From assembly GCA_964568805.1 (NCBI GenBank), contig CAZMRW010000047.1:1-31964 (forward strand): a DNA stretch of 31,964 nt, written 5' to 3'. Shown piece after piece: positions 25,424-31,964 of this stretch; position 1 is the stretch's first letter, and every line of letters starts with the position of its first letter. The position numbers and the translations under genes were made by a program. Source of the DNA: CAZMRW01 sp964568805. GTDB taxonomy: Bacteria; Pseudomonadota; Gammaproteobacteria; Methylococcales; Methylomonadaceae. The notes under the pieces are model-generated. The model searched no databases. It was not told where the DNA came from and was given only the letters and a program-made list of their open reading frames with translations.

Positions 25424-25425
25424 AG

Positions 25426-25456
25426 GGTTTGACGCAGCTTTAAGCTGCTCCAAACC
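25426..25456 (+). terminator. Possible terminator hairpin after the permease gene
   Basis: GGTTTG pairs with CAAACC and inner GCAGCTT pairs with AAGCTGC around a single T, with a two-base internal mismatch. No T-run follows, so a factor-independent terminator is only possible, not secure. Confidence 0.3.
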
Positions 25457-25575
25457 ATTCCCGGTTGCTTAAATGTAGTAATTTGACTTACGATTTGGGC
25501 TGCTTATTGCCCTTATTGCTAAATATCAGCATATAAGCAGAAAACCGACAGTCAATTTTTGGGGATCAACTGGAA

Positions 25576-25611
25576 ATAACGGCCATTATGTGAAGTTTCC
25601 TTTTATGCACA
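25576..25611 (+). repeat. Left terminal inverted repeat of the RIT element
   Basis: The repeat begins ATAACGGCCATTATGTGAAG and ends in TTTTATGCACA. It is the exact reverse complement of 29048-29083; the match stops at 25575 and 25612. Confidence 0.9.
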
Positions 25612-25739
25612 TTAGCTTGGTGCCGATTGTTTTAAGCTTGCAATCAGTGGTTTTTGCAAGGCATCTTGCCTGAAAGGCTGGACATAAATTCTGCAGTTAT
25701 CTGAAGTGGACATTCCTTAGTCCATTTCTGGAGACTGCC

Positions 25740-26996
25740 ATGAAATCAACAACTATTCACCTTTCGCCTGCTACTCAGCGCTGGTTGCGCAATAGTCCGG
25801 TCACACCCTACGTATTGATTTATCTGGATTATCTGACCGAATGCCGTTACGCGGATGAAACCTCCGAACATCATCTGGCCGGTCTCGCGCATCTGGGGTT
25901 ATGGATGGGCCGAAATCACTTTCGCATCGAGGAACTCGATGAAGCGTTAGTGACCCAGTTCCTTGATGAACATTTGCCAAACTGCGACTGTCCGCGACCT
26001 ATTTTTCAAACGCGTACCGATCTTAGCGCGGCCTGTGGTCATTTCTTACGCATTCTACGTGATCGCGGTGCCATTGCGTCTTTGCCAAGACCCGTCGAAC
26101 CAGTCTATGTCGAAGTTGAGCGCTTTGACGATTACCTGAGAGACGTCCAAGGCTTGGCCAGTGAGACGCGGCGAAATTATCGGCGTATTGTGCTGAATTT
26201 TCTGCAAGCTTGCTTTGGTATCGCTGAGATTGTTTTCACTGTCTTGCAACCTGACGATGTCCGGCATTTTATTGCCGAGCAGTTAACACCTCGCGCTACG
26301 TCGGCAAAAGCCAACTCGCTTGCTTCTGCTTTACGTGCTTACTTTCGTTATCGCGGCGCGGGTGGCGATGATGTTCACGCACTCAGTGGCGTTATCGTAT
26401 TACCTGCCCATTGGAATTTGGCCACATTACCGAAGGCGCTGACCGACGATGAAGTCAATCGCCTGCTCAATGCATTCCAGCCTGAGCTTCCCTCATGTCG
26501 ACGCGGTTATGCGATGGTTCGCTGTGCTTTAGACCTGGGAATGCGTGCCGGCGAAATTGCCAAGCTTGCATTGGCCGACATTGACTGGCAAGCCGGCACG
26601 GTCACACTCCGAAGTACCAAGTCGCGCCGCGTGGACATTCTGCCACTACCGATCTCTACCGGCCAGGCGATCGCTGACTATCTGCGCTACGAGCGGCCAC
26701 GCACGATCAATCCGGCGGTTTTTGTACGGCGTCTTGCGCCACACGATGTCCCGATTAGTGCCTATGCGGTTCACCGTCTCATTCGCGATGCGTATCGCCG
26801 TATTGGACTCGATCATGGTAGAACCCACGCCCTTCGGCATACCCTTGCTCGCCGTTTGTTAGAGCAAGGGGACTCGCTGAAGGAGATTGCGGATATTCTT
26901 CGCCATCGCTCTCTCGACACGTCGCTGATCTATGCCAAACTCGACAGCCGAAAACTGTCTGCCGTTGCATTACCTTGGCCTGGGAGTGCAGCATGA
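25740..26996 (+). CDS. RIT tyrosine recombinase A
   Basis: This encodes a 418-aa site-specific recombinase, the first and largest of the trio. An N-terminal SAM-like core-binding part is followed by the catalytic domain: Arg in LGMRAGEIAKL, HALRHTLARR for the His-x-x-Arg pair, RHRSLDTSLIYAK for the second His and the nucleophilic Tyr. A GGAGA ribosome site sits a few bases before the ATG. The stop overlaps the next gene in an ATGA. Confidence 0.92.
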   Translation: MKSTTIHLSPATQRWLRNSPVTPYVLIYLDYLTECRYADETSEHHLAGLAHLGLWMGRNHFRIEELDEALVTQFLDEHLPNCDCPRPIFQTRTDLSAACGHFLRILRDRGAIASLPRPVEPVYVEVERFDDYLRDVQGLASETRRNYRRIVLNFLQACFGIAEIVFTVLQPDDVRHFIAEQLTPRATSAKANSLASALRAYFRYRGAGGDDVHALSGVIVLPAHWNLATLPKALTDDEVNRLLNAFQPELPSCRRGYAMVRCALDLGMRAGEIAKLALADIDWQAGTVTLRSTKSRRVDILPLPISTGQAIADYLRYERPRTINPAVFVRRLAPHDVPISAYAVHRLIRDAYRRIGLDHGRTHALRHTLARRLLEQGDSLKEIADILRHRSLDTSLIYAKLDSRKLSAVALPWPGSAA

Positions 26997-27970
26997 ACAC
27001 GCCGATCACATTGCAAGCACGCGTTCAGGATTATCTGGCCGAGCGGCGGCGCCTGGGATTTCAGTTGAAGTATCCAGAACGACCCTTGATGGATTTTGCC
27101 CGTTATGTGGATGGTCTGGATCGGGCCAGGCCGTTGACCTTGGATATCATGAGCGACTGGGCGCGGCTCGATAAACAAGGCCGTCATAACCCCGAGACAT
27201 GGGCAAGGCGGTTCAAGTTATTGCGCCCCTTTATCCGTTATTTACGGCAATTTGAACCGGCAGCCGCCATGCCTGACGAATCGGTTTTTGGTCCGCTTCC
27301 GGGTTGGCAAATGCCGCATATCTATCGGGAACAAGAGATCATTGATTTACTCGCCGCCGCACGCCAACTGGGCACTGATGGAAACCTGCGCGCGGCCACC
27401 TATGAAACGCTGTTCGGACTGCTGGCTTCGACTGGCCTGCGCGTATCCGAGGCCGTTCATCTTTTAGATACCGACGTGGACTTGGCGCAAGGCATGTTAA
27501 CCGTCCGGCAAACCAAGTTTAACAAGTCGCGCCAGTTGCCGTTACATCCCAGCGTGACAGCTGCCTTGTTATGCTACCGAACACTTCGCCGCCAGCGGGT
27601 TCAGGAATACGCTGATTTGCCCTTCTTTGTCGGGACGTGCGGCCAACGGCTGGGTAAACCACTGAGTTCACGCCAAGTCGATCGTGTCTTTACCACGCTA
27701 CGCAAGCAATTGGGTTGGATCAACCGCGGCGCTCATGATGGGCCTCGGGTTCACGATCTGCGCCATACCTTTGCGGTGCGTCGCGTACTGCTTTGGCAGG
27801 CACAGGGTACGGACATTGATCAGGCGATGCTGGCATTATCCACCTATATGGGTCATGCCAAGATATCGCACACTTATTGGTATTTGACGGCCATGCCGGA
27901 ACTGATGGACGTGGCGGCAGGCAAATTCGAGCAGTTTGCACAGCCCGAGGAGGTGGCCTATGCCGACTAG
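26993..27970 (+). CDS. RIT tyrosine recombinase B
   Basis: This encodes a 325-aa recombinase. I chose the ATG at 26993 because it overlaps recombinase A's TGA as ATGA. Catalytic residues are visible in TGLRVSEAVHLL (Arg), HDLRHTFAVRR (His-x-x-Arg), and YMGHAKISHTYWYLT (His and Tyr). LSTYMGH near the end is typical of this subfamily. It overlaps the third gene by 11 bases. Confidence 0.92.
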   Translation: MNTPITLQARVQDYLAERRRLGFQLKYPERPLMDFARYVDGLDRARPLTLDIMSDWARLDKQGRHNPETWARRFKLLRPFIRYLRQFEPAAAMPDESVFGPLPGWQMPHIYREQEIIDLLAAARQLGTDGNLRAATYETLFGLLASTGLRVSEAVHLLDTDVDLAQGMLTVRQTKFNKSRQLPLHPSVTAALLCYRTLRRQRVQEYADLPFFVGTCGQRLGKPLSSRQVDRVFTTLRKQLGWINRGAHDGPRVHDLRHTFAVRRVLLWQAQGTDIDQAMLALSTYMGHAKISHTYWYLTAMPELMDVAAGKFEQFAQPEEVAYAD

Positions 27971-28979
27971 AATCGCCAGCGCCGAACCGCCCATGTCGTT
28001 TCCCGCACTCGTCCAAGCCTTTTTCACCGATTACCTCGTCGAGCAACGCGCATTGAGTCCACAAACCGTTGCCGGCTATCGTGATGCATTCACGCTATTC
28101 TTGACGTTCGTCCACCGGCATCTTGGCACCTGGCCGGCGGCCATGCATCTGTCCGACATCACGCCCGGATTGATCCTGGCTTTTCTGGATCATTTGGAAC
28201 GGGAGCGACACAACAGCGTACGCAGCCGCAATATCCGATTAGCGGCATTACGCGCCTTTCTGAAGTTCGCCTCACACCATGATTTATCAGCGTTGCAAAC
28301 CATTGAACAGGCTTTGGCCATACCGATGAAACGCTTCGAGCTACCTTTGCCTGAATTCCTCTCGCGGGAAGAAATGTTCGCCATCATCGGCGATCCCGGC
28401 ATGACGTGGATCAGTCGGCGTGACCATTTATTGCTGGGGTTACTTTACAACACCGGCGCGCGGGTATCGGAAATCATCCACGTCAAGGTAGCCGATGTTG
28501 TGTTGGATGGGGCTGCTTGTGTCCATTTGCATGGCAAAGGGCGAAAGCAGCGCGCGGTGCCGTTATGGAAATCGACGGTGAAGGAAATCCGGGCATGGTT
28601 GCGCTTGAATCCAACGTTGGGAAACGACTCTGCTTTGCTGCCCAATCGCGAGGGTCAAGCGATGACCCGAAACAATGTCACTCAGCGTCTTAGCTTGGCG
28701 GTAATCAAGGCCTCCAAAACCGTCAACAGCTTATTGGGGCGTCACGTTTCGCCACACTGCATTCGGCATTCAACGGCGATGCATCTATTGCATTCCGGTG
28801 TCGACATCAGTGTGATCGCTCTGTGGTTGGGTCACGAAAGCCCGAAAACGACATACCAGTATGTCGAAGCCGATTTGGCCATGAAGGATCAAGCACTTGC
28901 CAAACTTCAGGAACCCAGCATGAAACCGCTTCGCTATACTGCCCCGGACTCTTTGCTTCAGTTCTTGAAATCGCTGTAA
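27960..28979 (+). CDS. RIT tyrosine recombinase C
   Basis: This encodes a 339-aa recombinase. The ATG at 27960 follows a strong GAGGAGG inside the previous gene, which is why I prefer it to the longer frame from 27936. The catalytic set is complete: TGARVSEIIHV, then HCIRHSTAMHLL, then WLGHESPKTTYQYV. The N-terminal AFFTDYLVEQRALSPQTVAGYRD segment is the core-binding domain of XerC/D-like enzymes. Confidence 0.92.
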   Translation: MPTRIASAEPPMSFPALVQAFFTDYLVEQRALSPQTVAGYRDAFTLFLTFVHRHLGTWPAAMHLSDITPGLILAFLDHLERERHNSVRSRNIRLAALRAFLKFASHHDLSALQTIEQALAIPMKRFELPLPEFLSREEMFAIIGDPGMTWISRRDHLLLGLLYNTGARVSEIIHVKVADVVLDGAACVHLHGKGRKQRAVPLWKSTVKEIRAWLRLNPTLGNDSALLPNREGQAMTRNNVTQRLSLAVIKASKTVNSLLGRHVSPHCIRHSTAMHLLHSGVDISVIALWLGHESPKTTYQYVEADLAMKDQALAKLQEPSMKPLRYTAPDSLLQFLKSL

Positions 28980-28990
28980 TTATGTGAAGC

Positions 28991-29038
28991 TCGCGAGCGA
29001 GATAGACACTTCCAAGCCTGATCGTATCTCGCTCGCGA
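28991..29038 (+). repeat. Hairpin at the RIT right end
   Basis: TCGCGAGCGAGATA at 28991-29004 pairs perfectly with 29025-29038 around a 20-base loop. It is itself enclosed by a second pair, ATTATGTGAAG at 28979-28989 and its complement at 29064-29074. The nested structure may be a terminator for the recombinase operon or a recombinase-binding end structure. No T-run follows. Confidence 0.6.
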
Positions 29039-29047
29039 CAACATCGC

Positions 29048-29083
29048 TGTGCATAAAAGGAAACTTCACATAATGGCCGTTAT
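29048..29083 (-). repeat. Right terminal inverted repeat of the RIT element
   Basis: Exact reverse complement of 25576-25611. Its outer ten bases lie inside the palindrome at 29074-29105. Confidence 0.9.
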
Positions 29084-29105
29084 GCAAAGCTTTGCATAAC
29101 GGCCA
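29074..29105. repeat. Perfect 32-base palindrome across the RIT right boundary
   Basis: The sequence TGGCCGTTATGCAAAG is followed directly by its own reverse complement, centred between 29089 and 29090. It begins inside the RIT repeat and ends outside it. The outer half contains ATAACGGCCA, which is also the first ten bases of the left repeat, suggesting the element's target or a recombination-generated end. Confidence 0.85.
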
Positions 29106-29470
29106 ATTGCGGTCTATGGAGTTCAAATTTCGACAGGCGGCAATAGGCCTCAAATAGGTCATAAGTACTTCGCAATAAGTCTACTTGCATTAACTTGTTC
29201 TGTGAGTACTGGATTCCGGCGATCCCTGCCTGCTGACAGTTGCAGTTTACCCGCAGATATTCTGTTAGGCGCTTATCGATCACAAAGCCCAAATAGGGTG
29301 TAAAAAACTGAATACTGAAGTTTGATAAAATCGATTTTACATTACGGACCAAATTCCACTTGTGGTGGAAGCCAGTGGTGTTGAAAAAATTTACAGTATT
29401 TTTATTATGATTTTTCTGCTTGAGTTATCGAGTTATCATTTTGATATAAATGAAGTTTTTGTGTGCATGT
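29106..29470. other. AT-rich region without supported genes
   Basis: A minus-strand frame of about 90 codons ends within the palindrome but has no ribosome site or recognisable domain. It may be a fragment of a gene interrupted by the RIT insertion, but nothing on the left flank pairs with it. Confidence 0.35.
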
Positions 29471-29703
29471 ATTGATTACTGTCAAATTTTAATATCTTTC
29501 TGGCGTGAATAATGGGTTGCGAGGCGTCAGAATATTTTACAAGCTGGCAAATAATGTCCTGAATTAAGTGCGACGGTTGTTTAAAACCCTAGCATTGATT
29601 ACTGTCAAATTTTAATATCTTTCTTGCGTGAATAATGGGTTGCGAGGTGTCAGAATATTTTACAAGCTGGCAAATAATGTCCTGAATTAAGTGCGACGGT
29701 TGT
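29471..29703. repeat. 123-bp tandem direct repeat
   Basis: One full unit at 29471-29593 (starting ATTGATTACTGTCAAATTTT, ending TTAAAACCCTAGC) is followed directly by a second from 29594, which is cut by the assembly gap. The unit's last 13 bases reappear right after the gap at 29804. The two visible copies differ at only two positions. No spacers or protein-coding frame are conserved. It lies immediately upstream of a sigma-54-type promoter. Confidence 0.9.
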
Positions 29704-29803
29704 NNNNNNNNNNNNNNNNNNNNNNNNNNNNNNNNNNNNNNNNNNNNNNNNNNNNNNNNNNNNNNNNNNNNNNNNNNNNNNNNNNNNNNNNNNNNNNNNN
29801 NNN
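29704..29803. other. Assembly gap (100 N)
   Basis: Exactly 100 N within a tandem repeat, so the number of repeat units is unresolved and the true length is unknown. Confidence 0.98.
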
Positions 29804-29826
29804 TTAAAACCCTAGCATTTACATTT

Positions 29827-29842
29827 TTGGCACAATATTTGC
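29827..29842 (+). promoter_or_regulatory. Sigma-54 (-24/-12) promoter of the PEP-CTERM gene
   Basis: TTGGCAC-N5-TTGC matches the RpoN consensus, with the GG and GC dinucleotides at the required spacing. Transcription would begin near 29854, about 18 bases before the start codon. Known PEP-CTERM genes in other bacteria are often under RpoN with the PrsK/PrsR two-component system. Neither regulator is in the window. Confidence 0.75.
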
Positions 29843-29871
29843 CCAGAGTTACGAAAAAATATGAGGTGTTT

Positions 29872-30405
29872 ATGCGGTTCGTCACAGCGCTAATTTTACT
29901 GGTTACAGTTGTTAATTCTTCAAACGCGGCAACCGTAAACTATGAAATAACCAATATATTAGGCAACCGATGGCAGTATAACTATTCGGTTTATAACGAT
30001 TCACTAACAATCGATATCGAAGAATTTCTGATTTTTTTCGATCATAACGCATTTGATAATTTGGCAGTCGTCGACACACCAGTCACTTGGGATCCGTTGG
30101 TGATCCAACCCGATAGCGCTTTACCAGACGATGGATATTTTGATGCCTTAGCGCTTGGTTCTGGTATTGCGCCGGGCACATCGCTGTCAGGTTTCCTGAT
30201 CGAATTCGATTACTTGCTATCCGGCCCCCCCGGCAGCCAATACTTCGAAGTTCGCGATTCAATTAGCTTTGACTTGTTAGAGTCTGGCAATACAGTATTG
30301 GCCAACGGAAGTGTTCCAGAGCCCAATACAATGTTTTTGGCAATTATTGGCATTATTCCGTTACTTGCTCGAATTTTTACTAAAGAAAAATCGGGAAAAA
30401 TTTAA
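29872..30405 (+). CDS. PEP-CTERM sorting-domain protein
   Basis: This encodes a 177-aa exported protein. Residues 1-19 are a signal peptide (MRFVTALILLVTVVNSSNA). The C-terminus has the PEP-CTERM signal: VPEPNT at 148-153, a hydrophobic segment (MFLAIIGIIPLLARI), then the basic tail FTKEKSGK. EpsH/XrtA-type exosortases cleave such signals during export linked to exopolysaccharide. The body is beta-rich and acidic with no named domain. I chose the ATG at 29872 because GAGGTG precedes it and the signal peptide starts there; the sigma-54 promoter lies just upstream. No exosortase is in the window. Confidence 0.88.
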   Translation: MRFVTALILLVTVVNSSNAATVNYEITNILGNRWQYNYSVYNDSLTIDIEEFLIFFDHNAFDNLAVVDTPVTWDPLVIQPDSALPDDGYFDALALGSGIAPGTSLSGFLIEFDYLLSGPPGSQYFEVRDSISFDLLESGNTVLANGSVPEPNTMFLAIIGIIPLLARIFTKEKSGKI

Positions 30406-30663
30406 GATTTACTGCCTATTAATGAATCATATTTTCTAAATCAGTCAGCACATCAACCAGATTGTTTTGACCTAAATTGGATAAATAAAAGCTTTAGATG
30501 TAACCATGCAAATCCATCGACTGGCGACAGCCGAATGTGTGAATAACGGTGTAGAGCGATATTCGATAACTTTGGATCTTCCTTGAACTTTTGCTAGGGA
30601 TGAGCTTTAGTGATCAAACGAAATCTTTAACCTCACAAATCACAGCATCAAGGGGAGAGTGGC

Positions 30664-31964
30664 GTGAAATCACATTGTAAATTTCAATCGTTTACCTTGT
30701 TTTTCCTCATTGTGAATTCGGTGCTTGTTTATGCCGATTCTTTTTCTGTTGATGAGCGTATTCTAATTTCGACAACGCGTATCAATCGCACTCAGTCGGA
30801 TTTCACCTATTCGCTAAAGATTACCAATCAGGACGTGAGTGCTTCTTCCGTTTCCGCTACAATCGCCAGTACAGACCCAAATACGCTCATTATTGATGGA
30901 GACTTAAGTTTTGGTGCTATTGAGAGTGGTGCGCAGGGATTAAGTTCTGACACGTTTACAATTCGTCAGGATCGCCGTTTTCCTTTTAATCCTGATGCAT
31001 TAATTTTCAGTTTTACTGCAATTCCCTCCGGTGGAAATATTAAGCCCATCGCCAACGCCGGGGCTGATCAGACAGTTGCAATAAATAGCTTGGTTACGTT
31101 GGATGGAACTGCTTCCACCGATCCAGATGGCGATTCCTTAACATACAAATGGTCTTTCGTAAGTGTTCCTTCAGGAAGTTCAGTTGTCCTAGCTCAGCAA
31201 ACTCAGCCCAATCCAACATTTACCCCGGATAAACCTGGTCAATATGTTGTTGAATTGATTGTGAACGACGAGCATATTAATTCAGCTCCGGACCAGGTCG
31301 TCATATCGACAGAAAATAGCGCTCCCGTCGCAGAAGCCGGTTCTTCTCAAACAGCGCTAGTTGGAGCAACTGCAATTTTAGATGGTAGTCAATCCTCTGA
31401 TGTGGATGGTGATTCTTTATCATTCAGTTGGTCAATAATCAGCAAACCAGAAGATAGCTCAGCCGAGTTAAATGATGGTCATGCGGTAAAACCGCAGTTG
31501 GTTGTAGATCGACCCGGGACTTATACGATCCAGTTAATCGTTAGCGACGGGAAACTTAACAGCCAGCCGGACACTGTTGTCGTCAGTACCCAAAACTCTG
31601 CACCGGTTGCAAATGCTGGTCAAGATCAAAGCACCTTAGTTAACACGACAGTTTTACTTGATGGAACCCAATCTAGTGATGTTGACGGTAATCCATTAAC
31701 CTACAAATGGTCTATTTTGAGCCATCCTGATGGAAGCACTTCTAGCTTATCGGATACTTCTGTACCGCAACCCAGCCTGCTAATCGACTATCCGGGAAAT
31801 TACGTAATTCAATTGATTGTAAATGATGGTTTTGTCGATAGCTCGCCAGATACCGTTGTGATTACGACACAAAACTCACGACCGATCGCAAATGCCGGCA
31901 TTGATAAAACTTTGTTTGTTACAAACCAAGTTGAGCTTGACGGTTCAGGCTCAAGTGATGCGGA
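30664..31964 (+). CDS. Large secreted PKD-repeat protein, 3' partial
   Basis: An open frame starts at GTG 30664, about five bases after GGGGAGAG, and runs off the window (over 430 residues seen). A signal peptide (residues 1-25, ending VYADS) is followed by about 100 residues of beta-rich sequence. Then come PKD-type immunoglobulin-like repeats with an exact period of 93 codons, starting at 31042, 31321, 31600 and 31879. Each has the pattern P-x-A-x-A-G, LDG-x-x-SSD-x-DG, YKWS or similar, and PG-x-Y-x-x-x-L-I-V-x-D. Such repeats act as spacers or carbohydrate/protein-binding modules in surface and secreted proteins. The catalytic or anchoring domain, if any, lies beyond the window. Confidence 0.88.
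   Translation, partial: MKSHCKFQSFTLFFLIVNSVLVYADSFSVDERILISTTRINRTQSDFTYSLKITNQDVSASSVSATIASTDPNTLIIDGDLSFGAIESGAQGLSSDTFTIRQDRRFPFNPDALIFSFTAIPSGGNIKPIANAGADQTVAINSLVTLDGTASTDPDGDSLTYKWSFVSVPSGSSVVLAQQTQPNPTFTPDKPGQYVVELIVNDEHINSAPDQVVISTENSAPVAEAGSSQTALVGATAILDGSQSSDVDGDSLSFSWSIISKPEDSSAELNDGHAVKPQLVVDRPGTYTIQLIVSDGKLNSQPDTVVVSTQNSAPVANAGQDQSTLVNTTVLLDGTQSSDVDGNPLTYKWSILSHPDGSTSSLSDTSVPQPSLLIDYPGNYVIQLIVNDGFVDSSPDTVVITTQNSRPIANAGIDKTLFVTNQVELDGSGSSDA

Larger units (their letters stand above)
25576..29083 (+). mobile_element. RIT element (recombinases in trio), complete
   Basis: Three consecutive, overlapping tyrosine recombinase genes in one orientation are enclosed by perfect 36-base inverted repeats at 25576-25611 and 29048-29083. 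This is the architecture of RIT elements, in which the three recombinases are always found together. All three genes are intact with full catalytic motifs, so it may be mobile. By eye its base composition is more GC-rich than the AT-rich sequence to its right. I see no passenger genes. Confidence 0.88.

Noticed and set aside
25740..28979. Integron or phage integrase module
   Set aside because: Three overlapping tyrosine recombinases within perfect terminal inverted repeats, without attC sites, cassettes or phage genes, fit a RIT element instead.
29080..29352. Minus-strand 90-codon frame at the RIT right flank
   Set aside because: It reads through the palindrome, has no ribosome site and no recognisable family.
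29471..29703. Possible CRISPR array
   Set aside because: The 123-bp units are contiguous with no unique spacers and far longer than CRISPR repeats; no cas genes are present.

Overview
The window looks like a Gram-negative gammaproteobacterium. The evidence is an MlaA-type outer-membrane lipoprotein, a Kdo transferase (WaaA), several lipoproteins, a PEP-CTERM surface protein and an aryl-polyene-type gene set. A methanotroph-like (Methylococcales) host would fit this mix, but that is inference; the window has no rRNA or tRNA to place it.

Layout. 1-5.3 kb holds an mlaA gene with a probable frameshift in its signal peptide, a decayed IS4-type transposase, a small secreted protein, an endonuclease V-like protein, and a large protein fusing a trypsin-like protease to a DRGH nuclease. 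5.7-9.8 kb is ordinary core sequence: type II NADH dehydrogenase, a YcxB-like membrane protein behind a heptamer tandem repeat, the DNA polymerase III epsilon subunit and WaaA.

9.8-24.5 kb is the most interesting part: a biosynthetic region that joins two normally separate logics. On the minus strand, a tight operon encodes a free carrier protein, a condensation-like acyltransferase, a prolyl-AMP-ligase-type adenylation enzyme and an acyl-CoA-dehydrogenase-like enzyme. The carrier protein, ligase and dehydrogenase are the classic set for turning L-proline into pyrrole-2-carboxyl thioester. Divergently, on the plus strand, lies an aryl-polyene-type elongation set: halogenase-like flavoprotein, ketosynthase, dehydratase, ketoreductase remnant, ketosynthase. 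Further left is a second, partial copy (flavoprotein, DUF3261-type lipoprotein, truncated ketosynthase), then a third halogenase-like flavoprotein, an ICMT-like methyltransferase and several lipoproteins. Together they suggest a pyrrole-primed, possibly halogenated, envelope-associated polyene pigment. The ketoreductase is reduced to an internally deleted 63-aa remnant, and no chain-length factor, acyltransferase or exporter lies in the window, so the locus is either decaying or completed in trans.

24.5-29.1 kb has a TauE/SafE permease and then a complete RIT (recombinase-in-trio) element: three overlapping tyrosine recombinase genes between perfect 36-bp inverted repeats, with a 32-bp palindrome across its right edge. 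29.4-32 kb is AT-rich and holds a 123-bp tandem repeat broken by a 100-N assembly gap, a near-consensus sigma-54 promoter, a PEP-CTERM protein gene and the start of a large PKD-repeat secreted protein cut by the window end.
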